Source of the DNA: Prosapia bicincta
Lineage: Eukaryota; Arthropoda; Insecta; Hemiptera; Cercopidae
Length of the DNA stretch: 64,000 nt
Reading direction: 5' to 3'
Assembly: GCA_036971475.1 (NCBI GenBank)
Contig: JBAIZL010000003.1
Span: 53,172,842 to 53,236,841 of the forward strand
The notes under the pieces are model-generated. The model was given only the letters and a program-made list of their open reading frames with translations, was not told where the DNA came from and did not search any database. The position numbers and the translations under genes were made by a program. Positions 21,965 to 33,389 of the stretch are shown one piece after another; the stretch's first letter is position 1, and every line of letters begins with the position of its first letter.

Positions 21965-22960
21965 ATTACACCCTGACAGATAGACAGACAGATATGAGGG
22001 AACGTAAACTAATAAAACAGTGCCAATAAATCAGATTTTTTGTATTATACATAGATAGTTACAGGATTTAACGTGAAACAACATGGTGGTATTAGGTGTC
22101 CAGAATTTTTACTAGTTTTAAAGTTATTTGCATTTTCGTATAAGTAAATTATGGTTACAACTAACCGTCAGGTACTGCTGTCAAGCGGATTAATTCTGAA
22201 CTATTAGACACAAGAATGTTTTATGCAGTACAATGGCGAAAATGAATCGTTTTGTATCTCAAATATTTCAAAAACTGTTTACTATATATTTAAAATTTGA
22301 AGTCATTTGATAAATACTTTCTCTTTCATTTGGTATAGGGACAATTTTGTTGCGTTAAATATTTGCAGAGTTGTGGGTGTTTTAAAAAGCCCTGCCATTA
22401 CAACCTGAAAATGTAGCCTGGCAGTTTTTATCACCCTAACGCGTACATCTCTTAAACCGTTCCAAGATATCTAGATTAAGTTTTCACAATTTGATTCTTT
22501 ATCGATTTTTTATCTTTATAGTTATATAAAGCTGTAAACAATTTTTTATTTTACTTTTTATTGTACGTAATTTTGTATAAATGATTTTATATAATATGTA
22601 AATCAGGCAATGAGAAATGAATAAGAAACGATTTATGAAATTTTGTGCTTGATATCTTGAATGGTTTACAAATTATACGCGTCTAATGTAAAAAAAATAC
22701 AAAGAGGTTTTACATATCCAGGTTTTGGCAATGCAAAACCATATCTCTGCGTCGCCAGATATGGCCATGTTTTAAAACAGTTATATCTCTGCACGTATTT
22801 AATCCAACAAGATGTTTCTTATACAAAACGAAATTTGTACAAGATATGTATGAAATATTAGCTTTTACATCCATAGCCACAACTCCAGTTTCCAGATTCA
22901 CGCTCCCTCACAACATCCTGAACAAAGTCTGGAGTCGTAAACTTACGATAGTTAGCCTAT
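21965..22960 (+). repeat. Long dispersed repeat, copy 1
   Basis: It shares CACCCTGACAGA, ACATAGATAGTT, the GTACTGCTGTCAAGCGGATT block, TTGTGTTAAATATTTGCAGAG-like sequence and TTTTACATxTCCAGG with 62480-63210, and in part with 60565-60835. No coding frame is recognisable; this is probably the 3' non-coding part of a retroposon. The terminal part 22870-22975 (CCAGATTCACGCTCCCTCACAACATCCTG) recurs at 31430-31530. Confidence 0.75.
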
Positions 22961-23785
22961 ATACATATGCTAAAAACATATGCCTTAACAAATAATGAAT
23001 GAAGAAATATTCAAGTTGGTTGGATAGGCCTATGTTTGTTTGCTACTTTGCACCGACACTTTGGGCTGTGTCTGCTTTATAGTCCTTTATTGTACAGGCC
23101 TTGAAAGCTTACGCACCACTGGAGCTGCTCATCATCTGGGACAAAGCATGAGCACGAAAGCTAGCGATAGACGACATTATTAGGTTGGTAGTTATGTCAG
23201 TGGCCCACCGAAAGGCCTCCTCTTGGACATCCCTATAGAGAAAAAAAATTACGCGTTATCCTTCATTGGAAAACGTATAGTGCGCATGCGCCGTATATAA
23301 ATTTAACTACCAAGATTTACCAATAAATAAGTGCTATTAATACATTTTTTTAGTTTGTTTTTTGCCTGAAGTATTAGAAGCATTAGTTATATACCTAATT
23401 AAAATGTTGAAAGTATTTAAATGCATCAATAATAAAAGTTTCAGGAGCATACTTTAAAAAAACAGTTGTTGAGTTTGCGCCTTAAAGAAAAACAAAGTAT
23501 ATACTAAAGTAACTTGACTGATTTGTGGGAATATTATATCCGAGTAAGTGACCCCCCCCCTGTTGTTGATGTTCATGGCCTCCCTTTAAGAAATTCTGGG
23601 GGGCCGCTGAGTAATGTATTGGGCTTCTTATTCCTTGTCTTCTCAAAAATATAACGTTGTGAAGCTGAATGTGGATACAACTAATATTGTCGCTTTATTG
23701 GTTAGTCTAGGTTTACCGTAAAATAAACTTTCCTTCAAGAAAGTTTAGTAGGTAACCGCCTCATCTCCCATAGAACAAACTTTCC
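22961..23785. other. No gene; a GC-richer patch of unknown origin
   Basis: 23040-23230 is GC-richer than its surroundings and contains short stem-loops. GCTGCTCATCAT and CATGAGCACGAAAGC recall decayed hammerhead cores, but key bases are missing. A poly-C run (about 23540-23560) follows. Confidence 0.4.
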
Positions 23786-24037
23786 TTACCCCCTTCCTAG
23801 ATCTTGCACCACCTGACGCTTACACTTGGGGAATGGTGAAGCAGATTTCCGGAATGGTGTAAAATAACCACGTGTAGCCCTAAAACGCGCATGGAACAAC
23901 CCTTCTTCACCAAAACGATGAAAAACCTTCAAAAACTGTTGTATTGTCTCAAATTGAACGGAGGCCATATAGAACATGTTTATACCCGAGTCTAACCGAT
24001 TTAGATTCTTTTTACTTGTATGTGTTTGTAAAACCAT
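23786..24037 (-). CDS. Unrecognised 83-codon open frame
   Basis: Uninterrupted on the minus strand, moderately GC-rich. It encodes FETIQQFLKVFHRFGEEGLF, then HARFRATRGYFTPFRKSASP, with a basic C-terminus. It lies 180 bp from the divergent + strand exon at 24217, so the two could share a promoter region, or this may be a remnant of an unidentified repeat. No family is recognised. Confidence 0.2.
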   Translation of the reverse strand: MVLQTHTSKKNLNRLDSGINMFYMASVQFETIQQFLKVFHRFGEEGLFHARFRATRGYFTPFRKSASPFPKCKRQVVQDLGRG

Positions 24038-24216
24038 GTAAATAAAATTAAATCTTACAACTGTTTCAGTACTGTTTAATTTGGCGCATACGGTATTTCA
24101 TTTGTTTAGGATTATTACGTTTTTTCAACGTTTAATTGTTCTCAATTTTTATTATTATTTTTTCAAAACTAAATAAAATATAGAGAATGTCTTGAATTAA
24201 ATGGTGAAAAAAGATA

Positions 24217-24315
24217 ATGGTTACTGGTTCACGTCTTTGGCGCCCCTACCGACGGTTTAACACATCGTATTCTAAGATTGCCCGTGGTGGATGGACCATT
24301 CCCGAATACGACCAG
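24217..24315 (+). CDS. Candidate first coding exon of an unidentified gene
   Basis: Starts ATGGTTACTGG and encodes MVTGSRLWRPYRRFN, then TSYSKIARGGWTIPEYDQ, ending at CAG|GTGACA (phase 0). Base and codon usage are clearly richer in G+C than the flanks, and the peptide is rich in aromatic and basic residues, unlike random translation here. The intron side is AT-rich. I do not recognise the protein. The next coding-like + strand exon, 30326-30423, starts in a compatible phase, but linking them over 6 kb is inference. Confidence 0.4.
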
Positions 24316-25082
24316 GTGACATTTTTATTTTTATATTGTATAAGTTTTTTAAGTTCTGCTATTGAGGTTATTCCTTGTAGGAAAAAAATAAAAATTGTAT
24401 TAAATAACACATCAAAGAATGAAGCCGTCCCTGATCAGTTCTTTTCCGACCAATAAATGTGGTCAGAAAATCTTACGAAGTGCTCAGTTCTGTCATTACT
24501 TACTGCCATTTCTTCTGATGTCCTGGGGATCTTCTTTAGGTTGTGCTAAGCGCTTCTGCTCCAGGGTGTCACCAGTGTTTCGGTCACAAGGCCGTCCTCT
24601 GGCCGTAATAGTGAAAGTGATTCGTCAAGTTTAAATTACAAAAAATAATAAGATTCTATCAATAATAATAATAATCATGGCAGGACAATCTAAAAAGTTT
24701 AAATTTAATCATAGGGAAAGAAACGTTTTTCGTTGATTTTTATTTTAAAGTGCAATATGTGTGACTGAATTGGAGAAAATGTAAAAAATAATTATTTTGT
24801 TCGAAATCGGTTTCATCCAGACTGTGTTAAAATGACAATACAAATGATGTCTTTCCAACATGTTCTTAAATATAATCTATTCTGTACCAAACTTTTGTTG
24901 GCTTTGGTAGAATAATTAATGGTTTTATTACTTCAGTTTCACGAATGTAACAGGACTTTATATATTAAACTTTTTTTACAGATTGGTTTTTCCAATTATG
25001 AACATAAGACAATTATTTGAACTGCTAACTTATAAGACAACCAAGCTATGTTGCCACATTCACTTCAATGTAATGTCTAGAG
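24316..25082. other. No gene recognised; end overlaps repeat copy A
   Basis: AT-rich. From about 25030 the sequence is the left flank of repeat copy A (see 26704), interrupted by the hAT insertion. Confidence 0.5.
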
Positions 25083-26695
25083 CAGGGGCTCCCAAACGTT
25101 TTTGTACCACGCCCCCTCTGGTTATTTGGAGACCCCCAAGCCCTCCTACACACATATCAGCTTTCCATTTTGCAATACCCTATTTCCACGGTGCCGTACA
25201 TACCAACTCCTACTTGTACAAGTACATGAACTCGTACAAGTATGTGCCTACTTGATACGGTGAGTAGGTAGATTTTTTTGTTCACTGTTGAATGCAGTAT
25301 CGCAGAATGGAAAGATTCGATAATTGTACGTATGATGAAAATTAAAACAAATATTACATGAAAAACGAATATAATTACTGATACAAAATTTAACATTGTA
25401 ACACAGACATATTTTCAATTTAAGGAAGGAGAAACAATAGGTCTACCTACTTACAAAAACAAAACATAAAATGTAATTTAGTGAGATGGGTGCGCTTGCA
25501 TGCTGTGAATAAGTTGACAGATCCTGGGTTGTGTTTCAGACAAAGCACAGCGTAGGTCACTTTCGATATCAAGTTTGTTGCGGTACTTTGTTTTGATCGC
25601 CACAAGAGTTGAAAACGCTTTTTCGCACATGTATGTTGTTGAAAAAGGCAAGTACATCCGAACAGCTTTCTCTGAAACACAGGGGTAAACTTTTAAGTAC
25701 TTTAACCAAAATGAGGGCTTGTCCATTTGTTCAAAATCGTATCTTGCAGCAGAGTCATATTTATTTCTATTCCCTCCTTTTGCAACTCTTCTGGCAGCAA
25801 CTGTATGTCCATGTGGAACGGGTCGGTTGATAGTTTGTAAAACTCCTCTGACAAGTTAGGAAAGTACCTGCTGAACTATTACTTGAGGTTCTTCAAATGG
25901 TCAATTATCAAGTTTTTCAAAAGAGGTCCTTCAAAAACGTCCTCAAAACATGCTTTTTCTGAGACTGATACTACTTTGCTGAAACTTGAATAGTTGCTGG
26001 GGTTCATTGACACTTTACGTATCCAAAGTTGTAGTTTCTCAACGTACATCTTGATGGCATCCTGATGTGTTACTATATTTGAGTCTGCACCTTGCAGTCT
26101 CAAGTTTAGGTTGTTTAACGTGTCAAAAAAAAAAAAAAATAAATAGGCCAAATCACTTGGTTACTGGGTTTTTTTTAACTCTGCACTAAGCTCGTTTTGT
26201 TTCTGCTGTGCCAAAAACGTAATCACTTCTTCACGGAGCTCAAATAGTCTTCCTAATATATTGCCTTTTGATAGCCATCGTACTTCTGTATGAAATAGCA
26301 TCGTTTTGTGGTCACTTCCTAAATCTTCACAAAGAACTTTAAGCAGTCGAGTATTTAATGCACTGTTCTTAACGTAGTTGACTACTTTAATACATAGCTT
26401 TAAAACAGCATTGAGTTCGTATGGAAGCATTTTTGCTGTCAAGGCTTGGCGGTGAATAAAACAATGAATGCCAACCACATCAGCATTCTTCTCTTTGACC
26501 AACTGCACAAAGCCTGAATGAGAACCCAGCATTGAAGGAGCACCATCTGTGCATACACCAATAAGTTTTATTTTTTTTGTAGGAAATTATTTTTGTAATT
26601 TTTTTATTTATTTATTTTTTTATTTATTTTTTTTTATTTATTTATTTTTTTATTTATTTCTAGACAAGGCGCGCCCCCCAGTTTGGGAACCCCTG
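25083..26695 (-). mobile_element. hAT transposon with intact ends and 8-bp target duplication
   Basis: The terminal inverted repeats are CAGGGGCTCCCAAAC (left) and CAGGGGTTCCCAAAC (right, reverse complemented). The element is bracketed by an exact 8-bp duplication, GTCTAGAG, at 25075-25082 and 26696-26703. The 1613-bp element holds the C-terminal half of a transposase and, at 26580-26660, a T-rich TTTATTTATT block in place of the N-terminal half. Confidence 0.93.
25478..26575 (-). pseudogene. hAT transposase, ZBED5/SCAND3-like, N-terminal half missing
   Basis: From about 26570 down: IGVCTDGAPSMLGSHSGF (catalytic Asp of hAT enzymes), then VVGIHCFIHRQALTAKMLP (C-x2-H), TEVRWLSKGNILGRLFELRE, a middle segment, and the dimerisation motif CEKAFSTLVAIKTKYRN followed by LDIESDLRCALS. 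This order and wording match the domesticated-looking ZBED5/SCAND3/FAM200 group of hAT transposases. The BED finger and first catalytic Asp are absent. A poly-A/T run near 26130 and frame breaks at about 26155 and 25800 disrupt the rest. Not functional as it stands. Confidence 0.88.
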
Positions 26696-26703
26696 GTCTA
26701 GAG

Positions 26704-27500
26704 TAAACAAACTAAAGGAAGAATGTCGAGGCGGCCACAAACAACTAGAGTAACAAATTCTTATCGCTACGATCTAGACTTTGGACTTTAAGGGAATCGG
26801 GCAGTCAGCTGTGTTTATTCAAGAAGTGCGTTTATATTATCTTGTCTTACACGATTAGATTTGTGAAGAATTTAGTGGTTTATGATTTTTTCTAAAGGTT
26901 TTTGAATTGAAAGTTTGTTGAGCAAGTGTAATTAGTTTATAATAATTTGTTAAGTTAGAGGGTTGCCTTAATTGTTTTCTATTAGGGCAAGCATTTTACA
27001 TTAACCATATAGGAAGAAATATTTACATTTCACAAGTAACTTTGTCCTGTTAAAATCTAAATTTCGCACAAAGAAGAAGGACAGCTTGTAGTGCTGCCGA
27101 AACATATATGTATAATTTTGTGTGCTTCTATAACCAGATTATATCCAATAATGATGTTATAGGGAAGATAATGTATTTCTCAAAGAAGATTTTATACTAA
27201 CTTTATATTTCTGCTGTTTAATAAACCCTTGAAGCATTTACCTGATATATGTACGCAAAAGTAATTTTGTAGCCTGGTGTTGCCATTTGTAATGAATTGA
27301 TTTAGATTTTGGCAAAGCTTAAATTGTGCATTCTAGAAAATATCGGGCATCCATTTCTATAATCTACGCAATAAGTTCAAACAGATTCTGTGCAATGTTA
27401 CACAGTTGTGATGAATAATCCTACATTTTGTGGTGAAGGTGTTTAGCGAATATATGATATTTTGTATAAATATTTCGTAAAACTAAATAACTGTCTAGAA
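26704..27500 (+). repeat. Tandemly duplicated repeat, copy A
   Basis: Begins just right of the hAT target duplication; the left flank continues before 25075. It contains a short ORF ATG at 26723 (22 codons, MSRRPQTTRVTNSY..., stop 26789-26791). It then runs through TCAGCTGTGTTTATT, TTTACATTAACCATATAGGAAG and GTAGCCTGGTGTTGCCATTTG. It pairs most closely with copy A' at 31540. Confidence 0.8.
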
Positions 27501-27670
27501 GTATGATTTGTTCTTAAATCCACGAGAACAGTAAGGATCGCATTGTCGTGGAAGATATTTCCTTTGCTGTTTGTATTATTTGTGAGTTTGTACGGAGCGC
27601 TTAAACTGGGTACATGGCACTAACTTAAATGCTGTTCCTCTCTCACTCTTTCTTTCTTTTTCTTTCTCTC

Positions 27671-27672
27671 GC

Positions 27673-27704
<32 letters not shown>

Positions 27705-27708
27705 AAAC
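27671..27708. repeat. Short (CA)n tract
   Basis: About 30 bp of CA repeats with AAAC interruptions. It occupies the position, relative to copy A, that the very long (CA)n array at 32189 has relative to copy A'. Confidence 0.9.
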
Positions 27709-27714
27709 ACTAAA

Positions 27715-27905
27715 GCTCTAAAGTGGTCCTGAAAATTGGATTGTATTATATATGGTTGCCATGACAGAGCGGATAACGCGATGCCATCTACAGTTATGGC
27801 CACTTGTGTGTTGAGTGTTGCCAGTATGTCGTTTATGTAGATGTTGAACAATACGGGTCCAATAATTGAGCCCTGAGGGACTCCGGCCCGTATAGCAACA
27901 AAAAT
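27715..27905 (-). pseudogene. LINE reverse transcriptase fragment
   Basis: The minus strand reads AGVPQGSIIGPVLFNIYIND, then ILATLNTQVAITVDGIAL. These are the PQGS and LFNIYIND motifs leading to the catalytic YADD box, here degenerate (TVDG). About 60 codons of a Jockey/RTE-type RT. Confidence 0.75.
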
Positions 27906-28140
27906 TTGGAATGAATTTAATGAAATATCTTAAGATAAGGTAAGATAGTAAGTCATATTTATGCTATTTTGGTACTTAAAAATTACATGTTGCAAAATAG
28001 TTTTAATTTCGCCAGAAACCTTCCCAGGAATATACTCAACAATTGGAAAGTTTCATAGCGATCGGACCAGTGGTTTAGTAATGCATAAAGCTCATACATA
28101 GATACATACACACATTCATTTCTATATATATAGAAGATTA
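27888..28140 (+). mobile_element. RTE-like retroposon 3' tail
   Basis: Contains GAATTTAATGAAATATCTTAAG, TTCATAGCGATCGGACCAG and TTCATTTCTATATATATAG. Such a tail (CGATCGGxCCAGxxGTTT, CATACA repeats, TATATATAGA end) is typical of short RTE-type retroposons of insects. It matches the right edge of the window. Confidence 0.55.
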
Positions 28141-28379
28141 CAATTAATATAAATAAAGTAAAATACCCTGTGCGTTAAAACAGCTGCTCTACAATATAGC
28201 CTAAAGCTTATGTTTTATGAAATCATATGTTAGGTCTATCATTCATTTTAAGGCAAATGGGACTAAATAAATTTATTGTATACATTGCTCCCTTTGTTAA
28301 AAGTTTTTCTCCCACGCAAAACTAAAATGAATTCATTAAAATAATTAATGAATTATTATTTGAAAAATACTGTAGCCAA

Positions 28380-28500
28380 ATCAATCGGCATCCACTACTA
28401 GTTTTAAAAATGTATTTTAATTTGGGTGGATGAATAAAAAGTATTTTACAAACGTTTGAAATTTGTAAAATGTATGTATAAGGAGAGTGATTTAATAGAA
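28380..28500 (+). repeat. Dispersed repeat, pairs with 50985-51115
   Basis: CATCCACTACTAGTTTTAAA ... GAATAAAAAGTATTTTACAAACG ... TATGTATAAGGAGAGTG matches CATCCACTACGGGTTGAAA ... TATATAAGGAGAGTG at 50985-51115. Confidence 0.7.
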
Positions 28501-29250
28501 AAAATTGAAAAAAGATATTTCTGCTACTAACGGTATTTACTGAATATCTTAAATATCTAACTTGAAATGTTTACATTTTAAAACTAAAATCATACTACCA
28601 TTTGACACGGTTTAATAAGAGATTTACACCCGTCATGAAAAATTTGTAGTGAACTTTTTAGTTTTGGAAAGTTTAGGGGGGGGGGATGTTCCATGATTTT
28701 TCTCAACAATCCGGGTGTGTTCATGTTTTTCGACATATTTCTCATATTTACTCTTCTTTTTTCCATCTGCAAGATTTACCGTAAAGCCAGCGTAAATAAC
28801 CACTTTAACTGTCTAAATATAAAACAAACCGTCCATGCTGTCACCACTCATTGGCAACATATTAACTTATGTTAGTAATCAAGAAGAAGAATGTCGAGAC
28901 GGCCACAGTCAACTAGAATGACGAATTCTTATCGCTGGGATCTAGACTTTGAACAACAATAGAATCAGCTGTTTATTCGACCAGTGTGTTTATTAGTTTG
29001 TAGGTTATATTTTCTTAATAGTTCGAAAATTTAGTGAATGCGTTGGTATTTTGGCATTTTGTGTGAAGGTTTTCAGATTAAAAGTAAGTGTAATTAGTTT
29101 TTAATATTAATTATCTTTGAAGTTTACTTTATTGTTTTGTGCAATTGTTTTTATCAAGCCAAAGAATTTTCAATTGTTATAAAAAAAATATATAAATTAT
29201 ACAAATAGCATTATCACATCTAAGTCGCATATATTTAGCCTAAATCTAGG

Positions 29251-29308
<58 letters not shown>

Positions 29309-29700
29309 TAGGAAACATAATTTATTTGAAAAGTATTATTTGATATTATTTCCATTCTTTACAAAATATGTGTAGCAAATACTTTATATGTGCTTAAAGA
29401 CAGTGTGAGGTTATCTTTTCCAAACTACAAATAATTGTAAATTATTGTTGTAAACACGTGTGCAAATTATGTTTGGTGTAATGTAACTTAAAACTGTTCT
29501 GATCCCTTGAAAATATCGGTTTTATTTTCTGCATTTAACTGTAGATTCTTTAAAACTGAATGTAAATTTCTGATATTGTCAACGCGTTTTGTATTTAGTA
29601 GTGACAAAAGCTAAGGTGTTCGTGTAACCCAAATGACTTGCTTCAAAACATTTTATTTCTTGTGGCGTAAGCTCTTAAAATAAATAGTTCTGAAAACCTA
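28500..29700 (+). repeat. Tandemly duplicated repeat, copy B
   Basis: Runs from TATTTACTGAATATCTTAAA through a G-run at 28676-28685 and TTCTCAACAATCCGGG to the short ORF at 28891-28962 (23 codons, MSRRPQSTRMTNSY..., stop TAG). It then continues through TTGTGTGAAGGTTTTCAGATTA and AACACGTGTGCAAA. It aligns closely with copy B' (33390-34520) over about 1.1 kb. A (TA)n run lies at 29259-29305. Confidence 0.85.
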
Positions 29701-30325
29701 TCATTATAAAGTAATCAAATTTTAAATTTAACATTATTTGTGGTTTTCTATTTTACTTAAACGCTCATACATGATTAGGCTAGGCCTGTATTCTACAAAC
29801 ATAATTCTTGATATTAGTTGTAAAGTTTTCTTTATTGATTTTATTAACACAAAGATTTTACATTTACATAATAAATCAAAGAATATTTAAAAAAAGTTAT
29901 GCTTAAATAAAAATGTGAGGAATTTTATCTAAAAAATGTATTTTAAAAATGTAAAAAAGTAAAATGAGCACTAATTCGAAACGTTTGTTGGAAATAGAAC
30001 AATTATGTTTTTGTTTAAAATTTTTGTTACGTGTTTATGTTATAAGTGTTTGTATAACATTATGGAAATTTCGTAAAATTTATGAGATTTTATAAATAAA
30101 CATGAAAACATATGAGTAAATGGACAATTCAATAATTCAATACTAAAATTTTATTGAGTATTTTTCGTAAAAGAGATATATTGTTATTTTCAAAGGGTAA
30201 TTCCAGTATTAGCGCAATGTGGTCTATAAGTAGTTGCTGTATTGACAGAGACAAAATAGTGAACATAAACCTATGTAAAAGAGGGTTACAGAGGAGAATA
30301 TAAAATGTTAATATTAAATTTCTAG
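29701..30325. other. No gene recognised
   Basis: AT-rich intergenic or intronic sequence without a supported feature. Confidence 0.5.
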
Positions 30326-30423
30326 TGCAAACTGATGTTGAGTCAAGCAGAGGATGACTTGAGAAAGCACCCTAGAGCCCCTCAGAGCTCTCCAGAGCCC
30401 CATCCATCGTGCAGTGCACAAAG
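30326..30423 (+). CDS. Candidate coding exon of an unidentified gene
   Basis: Bounded by TTTCTAG| and a strong donor AAAG|GTGAGT. It encodes CKLMLSQAEDDLRKHPRA, then PQSSPEPHPSCSAQ (phase 0 in, phase 2 out). G+C is much higher than the flanks (CCTAGAGCCCCTCAGAGC). ATG at 30335 could instead be a start. No family is recognised. It could belong with 24217-24315 (matching phase) or to an unseen gene. Confidence 0.3.
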
Positions 30424-30876
30424 GTGAGTTTATGGATTGTTTATGTTTGCTTTAATGTATGAGTAGTTGGGTATTTGGTTGTATTGTCTTCTGCTATGTA
30501 AAGACTTTTAATGAAAATACACAATTAGGCCAGTAAGTTTTAATCCAAGGCTGGAGTTTTATTTTGACATAATTTTGTTTTTTGTTACGCCCGCTTTCCC
30601 CCTATAACACAATAGCTCTAAGCTCTAGGCTATGCTATGAGAATACAACATACCGTATTGTAAAGTGTTGTAAAAAATATTTTTAAATTTAGCCAAAAAT
30701 TAAAAATGATAAAATAACGCGTTGTATAAAAATGCATATAAAATATCCAAAAGGAAATTTAGATTTAAAGATTGTAAACAACTGATAAGTGTTCACCTTA
30801 ATTATATTACGCCCACACTCAGCGAGTAAGCTTAGGCTTTTTGCTTTGCTTTGTCAATCTGCAGCAGTGGCCCATG

Positions 30877-31191
30877 TTAAGTTTGACGAGGTAAACATAA
30901 TGCACTTGCTTCAGGGTTAGTGGCGAGTGATGGTAGCGCTCTGTGCGGATTTACTTTGTGTTTCCTGAACATAGATATGTGCAAGAAGTTGTATCCATTT
31001 GCCAGTGTTCCTGAATACATTGTCTGGAGATACAAGTCTTTATTGCACCATCGGTGGTGCGTGCTGTAGAGTTGGATATAGAATCTAAACGAGTCATTGT
31101 GTTGAATTGAAACCTTTGTGAAGGCGCCTAACCTGAAACCATTTGTTAATAGAAGCCACAGAAGTAACTTGACAAGGTAGTTGCGCTCCAT
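30877..31191 (-). pseudogene. Possible Jockey-type LINE reverse transcriptase fragment
   Basis: A 104-codon minus-strand frame. Near its end, TLANGYNFLHISMFRKHKVN and PHRALPSL resemble the ANGFKFS-KT-CMHF-RKRK-HP segment downstream of the catalytic box in Jockey reverse transcriptases. The rest is not recognisable. G+C is higher than in flanking DNA. Confidence 0.35.
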
Positions 31192-31429
31192 TTATCTGTC
31201 GAAAATCTCTCATTCTCAATATTTCATTGAAGCACAACAAGTACGTTAGTGCAAAGGGCTGCTAGCGGGGACTGGTCAAAGTGCCTCCAGGACTCCTGTA
31301 TATAATATTTTGTCAAAATATTTATGTGTATATCGACCAAGTATATCAGTCTTGTTATGTCAGTACTAATTGAAATAAATAAATTCAGAAATAAACACTG
31401 CCCGTATGTTTTGTGGTATCTTATCGCTT

Positions 31430-31530
31430 TCACATCTATAATCACAACTCCTACTTCCAGATTCACGTTCCCTCACAACATCCTGGGCAAAGCTGGAATC
31501 ATAAACCTACTATTGCTTGCCTGTATACAT
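31430..31530 (+). repeat. Dispersed repeat fragment, matches 22870-22975
   Basis: CCAGATTCACGTTCCCTCACAACATCCTG and the following ATAAACCTACTATTG..GCCTGTATACAT correspond to the end of the copy at 21965-22960. Confidence 0.75.
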
Positions 31531-31539
31531 TGTCAGCTT

Positions 31540-32185
31540 TATATGTTCTCTACTAAAAAGAGTAGACTAAAAAATTCTTATCGCAGGGATCTAGACTTTG
31601 GACTGCAAAGGAATCGAGCCGTCAGCTGTGTCTATCCGACCATAGCGTTGATTGTATAATTTTTTGTTCGATTAGAATTGTGATGAATTAAGTGCTTTTG
31701 CATTTTGTGTGAAGGTTTTAAATTCAAAGTTTGTGTCAAATTTTACATTAACCTTATAGGAAGAAATATCTAAATTTCACAAGTATTTTGGGCACGCTAT
31801 AATCGCACAAAGTAGGCAACTTTCCCGACACGTGTGTATAGAGAATTATATCCTGTTGTTTTCATAATATTACTTATAAATTGATTATAACCTATAGTGG
31901 TGCTACAAGAAAGATAATGTATTTGGTGAGTTTTATTTTATATTAACTTATTGATTTATACTGTTTATTTAGCACTTGAAGCAAGCATTTACCTCATGTA
32001 GTCTATGTAAGCAAAAGTAATTCTGTAGTCTGGTGTTGCCATTTGTAATACATTATTGTGAATTTGGCAAAGCTTAAATTATGAATTTTATAGTAGGAAA
32101 TATCGGACATAAATTTCCAAATTTTGTAGCAAATTTCTAAGCAATACATTCCAACAGTTTCGGAGCTGATATACTCAATTGCGAT
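31540..32185 (+). repeat. Tandemly duplicated repeat, copy A'
   Basis: Matches copy A: AAATTCTTATCGCAGGGATC, GTCAGCTGTGTCTAT, TTTACATTAACCTTATAGGAAG, CTGGTGTTGCCATTTG. The short ORF start seen in the other copies is lost here (the region before NSYRRDLDFG is altered). Confidence 0.8.
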
Positions 32186-32187
32186 TA

Positions 32188-32745
<558 letters not shown>

Positions 32746-33389
32746 CTGGAGGTGGGGGGGGATAAGGACAGGGATAAACGGATGCAAACATCGGGCTATA
32801 CGAGCCCTAGAGATAGGCGTTTCTGTAATAAGATCGGATTACAAGTTCGCTGTGGTATAACTGGAAATTTCTTAAAGTAAATATTTGTTAAATATTATTA
32901 AATTTCTTAGATGTATATGTTATAATAAAATTATACATTTAGTAATAAACATAAGAGTATCCTGGTTTATAGGAATGGAAGAAAGATTATTCAGGAGTAT
33001 TTATCTACCCAACAGGCATGTGTGTGCGCGTGAATATCTCTGTAACTGTTGTACATTTGCCGAAGGTAAAAAGTAGAGAGTTTCGAAACAAACCTCTTGT
33101 CAAAAAGCCTCTTTGTTTTGGAAGAGTATTAACTGCTTACAATAATTTGGGTTGTAACAAACTTGTATTATAAATCCTGTTTTCGACGTCTTGCATCCGA
33201 TAGTGGTGTTTTATAAATTTCAAGTGTAACATACATTTTGTTGAGTTACTTAATTTTATGTTTGAATGTTTATGTTTATTTCAGTTTATGTTGTATTTTC
33301 AGTTTTCCTTGGATACGTATTTTACGTATGTAAGAGGTTAGTTTTTTTAATACTTAATTTCGCGCGAAATCATGTAGAAGCGCAATCTG
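32746..33389. other. No gene recognised
   Basis: A short GC-richer stretch (32750-32860) follows the CA array; the rest is AT-rich. Confidence 0.5.

Noticed and set aside
23040..23230. Possible additional hammerhead motifs on both strands
   Set aside because: GCTGCTCATCAT and CATGAGCACGAAAGC recall hammerhead pieces, but GAAA is changed on one strand and CUGAUGA is lost on the other; too weak to annotate.
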